Assembly: GCA_003215415.1 (NCBI GenBank)
Contig: QCKK01000005.1
Location: 19,491 to 83,490, forward strand
Source of the DNA: Prochlorococcus sp. AG-409-N21
GTDB taxonomy: Bacteria > Cyanobacteriota > Cyanobacteriia > PCC-6307 > Cyanobiaceae
DNA length: 64,000 nt
Reading direction: 5' to 3'
Positions 63,763-64,000 of the stretch are shown piece by piece. Every line of letters begins with the position of its first letter. Position 1 is the stretch's first letter. Both the position numbers and the translations under genes were made by a program. The notes beneath the pieces were generated by a model. That model did not search any database and was not told the DNA's origin. It saw only the letters and a program-made list of their open reading frames with translations.

Positions 63763-64000
63763 TAGGTTGTAAAAACTTGGTATGTCGATGGAGTGCCAAG
63801 CACTGCGCTGTCGACCTCCTTGTTTTATGCGCTCTTACAACAAGATTTAAAGGGTTAAAGCGAAATATTTACGGGCTACTCAATCAAGAATCCTGTCCAT
63901 CACAGGGGTTTTTAAACGGACTTGTTGTCCGTCGAGAGTTTGTAAAAGAATTGGCCGAAATTACCCTTGAACCACCTCGGAGTAAGGACCCCTTGAACAC

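Noticed and set aside
1..64000. CRISPR array, tRNA or rRNA genes
   Set aside because: No regular spaced repeats and no cloverleaf-forming sequence seen in the window.

Overview
The window is AT-rich (about 35-38% G+C by eye), gene-dense, and looks like a marine picocyanobacterium, most likely Prochlorococcus. The evidence is the cyanobacterial core set (chlP, ferredoxin-sulfite reductase, pcyA, sipA, devBCA-type exporter, glnA with an NtcA site), very short spacers, and many tiny one-helix proteins typical of the group. I cannot fix the clade; a low-light clade is a guess. I saw no tRNA, rRNA or CRISPR array.

Bases 1-33,100 are ordinary core genome: lptB (cut by the window edge), a DUF309 gene, typA, an M15 carboxypeptidase, chlP, glyS, sir, a VanX-like dipeptidase, recG, a cyanobacterial hypothetical, tsf, rpsB, a family 2 glycosyltransferase, a devA/devC/devB export operon, pcyA, two M16 peptidases, sipA, bioY, lspA, a membrane GTPase, a PLP decarboxylase, tadA, a class V aminotransferase, glnA and a methyltransferase. 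Bases 33,100-41,100 are rich in small proteins: two Nif11-like paralogues, four one-helix proteins of 36-47 residues, a rubredoxin, a DUF2130 protein, a divergent pair of small secreted proteins, a histone H1-like basic protein, and a gene interrupted by an in-frame TGA.

Bases 41,300-59,930 form an accessory island. On the left is a decayed RTX-like C-terminal fragment. On the right are a tyrosine-recombinase C-terminal remnant and a 51-residue IF2_N-like protein whose start overlaps the recombinase stop. A 66-bp segment about 80% identical lies at both ends (41,689 and 59,485). Inside are a sulfotransferase, SelO (noticeably more GC-rich), a two-domain kinase-like protein, a capsule-synthesis-like protein and a tight minus-strand operon of eight genes (50,092-59,263). 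Read 5' to 3', the operon is argininosuccinate-lyase-like, cysteine-synthase-like, ATP-grasp ligase, glutamine-dependent asparagine synthetase, threonine-synthase-like, GHMP (threonine-kinase-like) kinase, threonine-aldolase-like and sulfotransferase.

This operon is the main candidate for an undescribed system. Its enzymes are relatives of primary amino-acid enzymes, but several have altered catalytic residues. The kinase, PLP beta-replacement and fumarate-releasing lyase trio resembles proposed routes to diamino acids in antibiotic clusters, and the ATP-grasp and amidotransferase could build an amide or peptide from the product. The product itself is inference.

Bases 60,400-64,000 hold translationally coupled small ORFs of marine picocyanobacterial type, including one with a CP12-like tail, plus a rhomboid-like protein and an inverted pair of related small genes.
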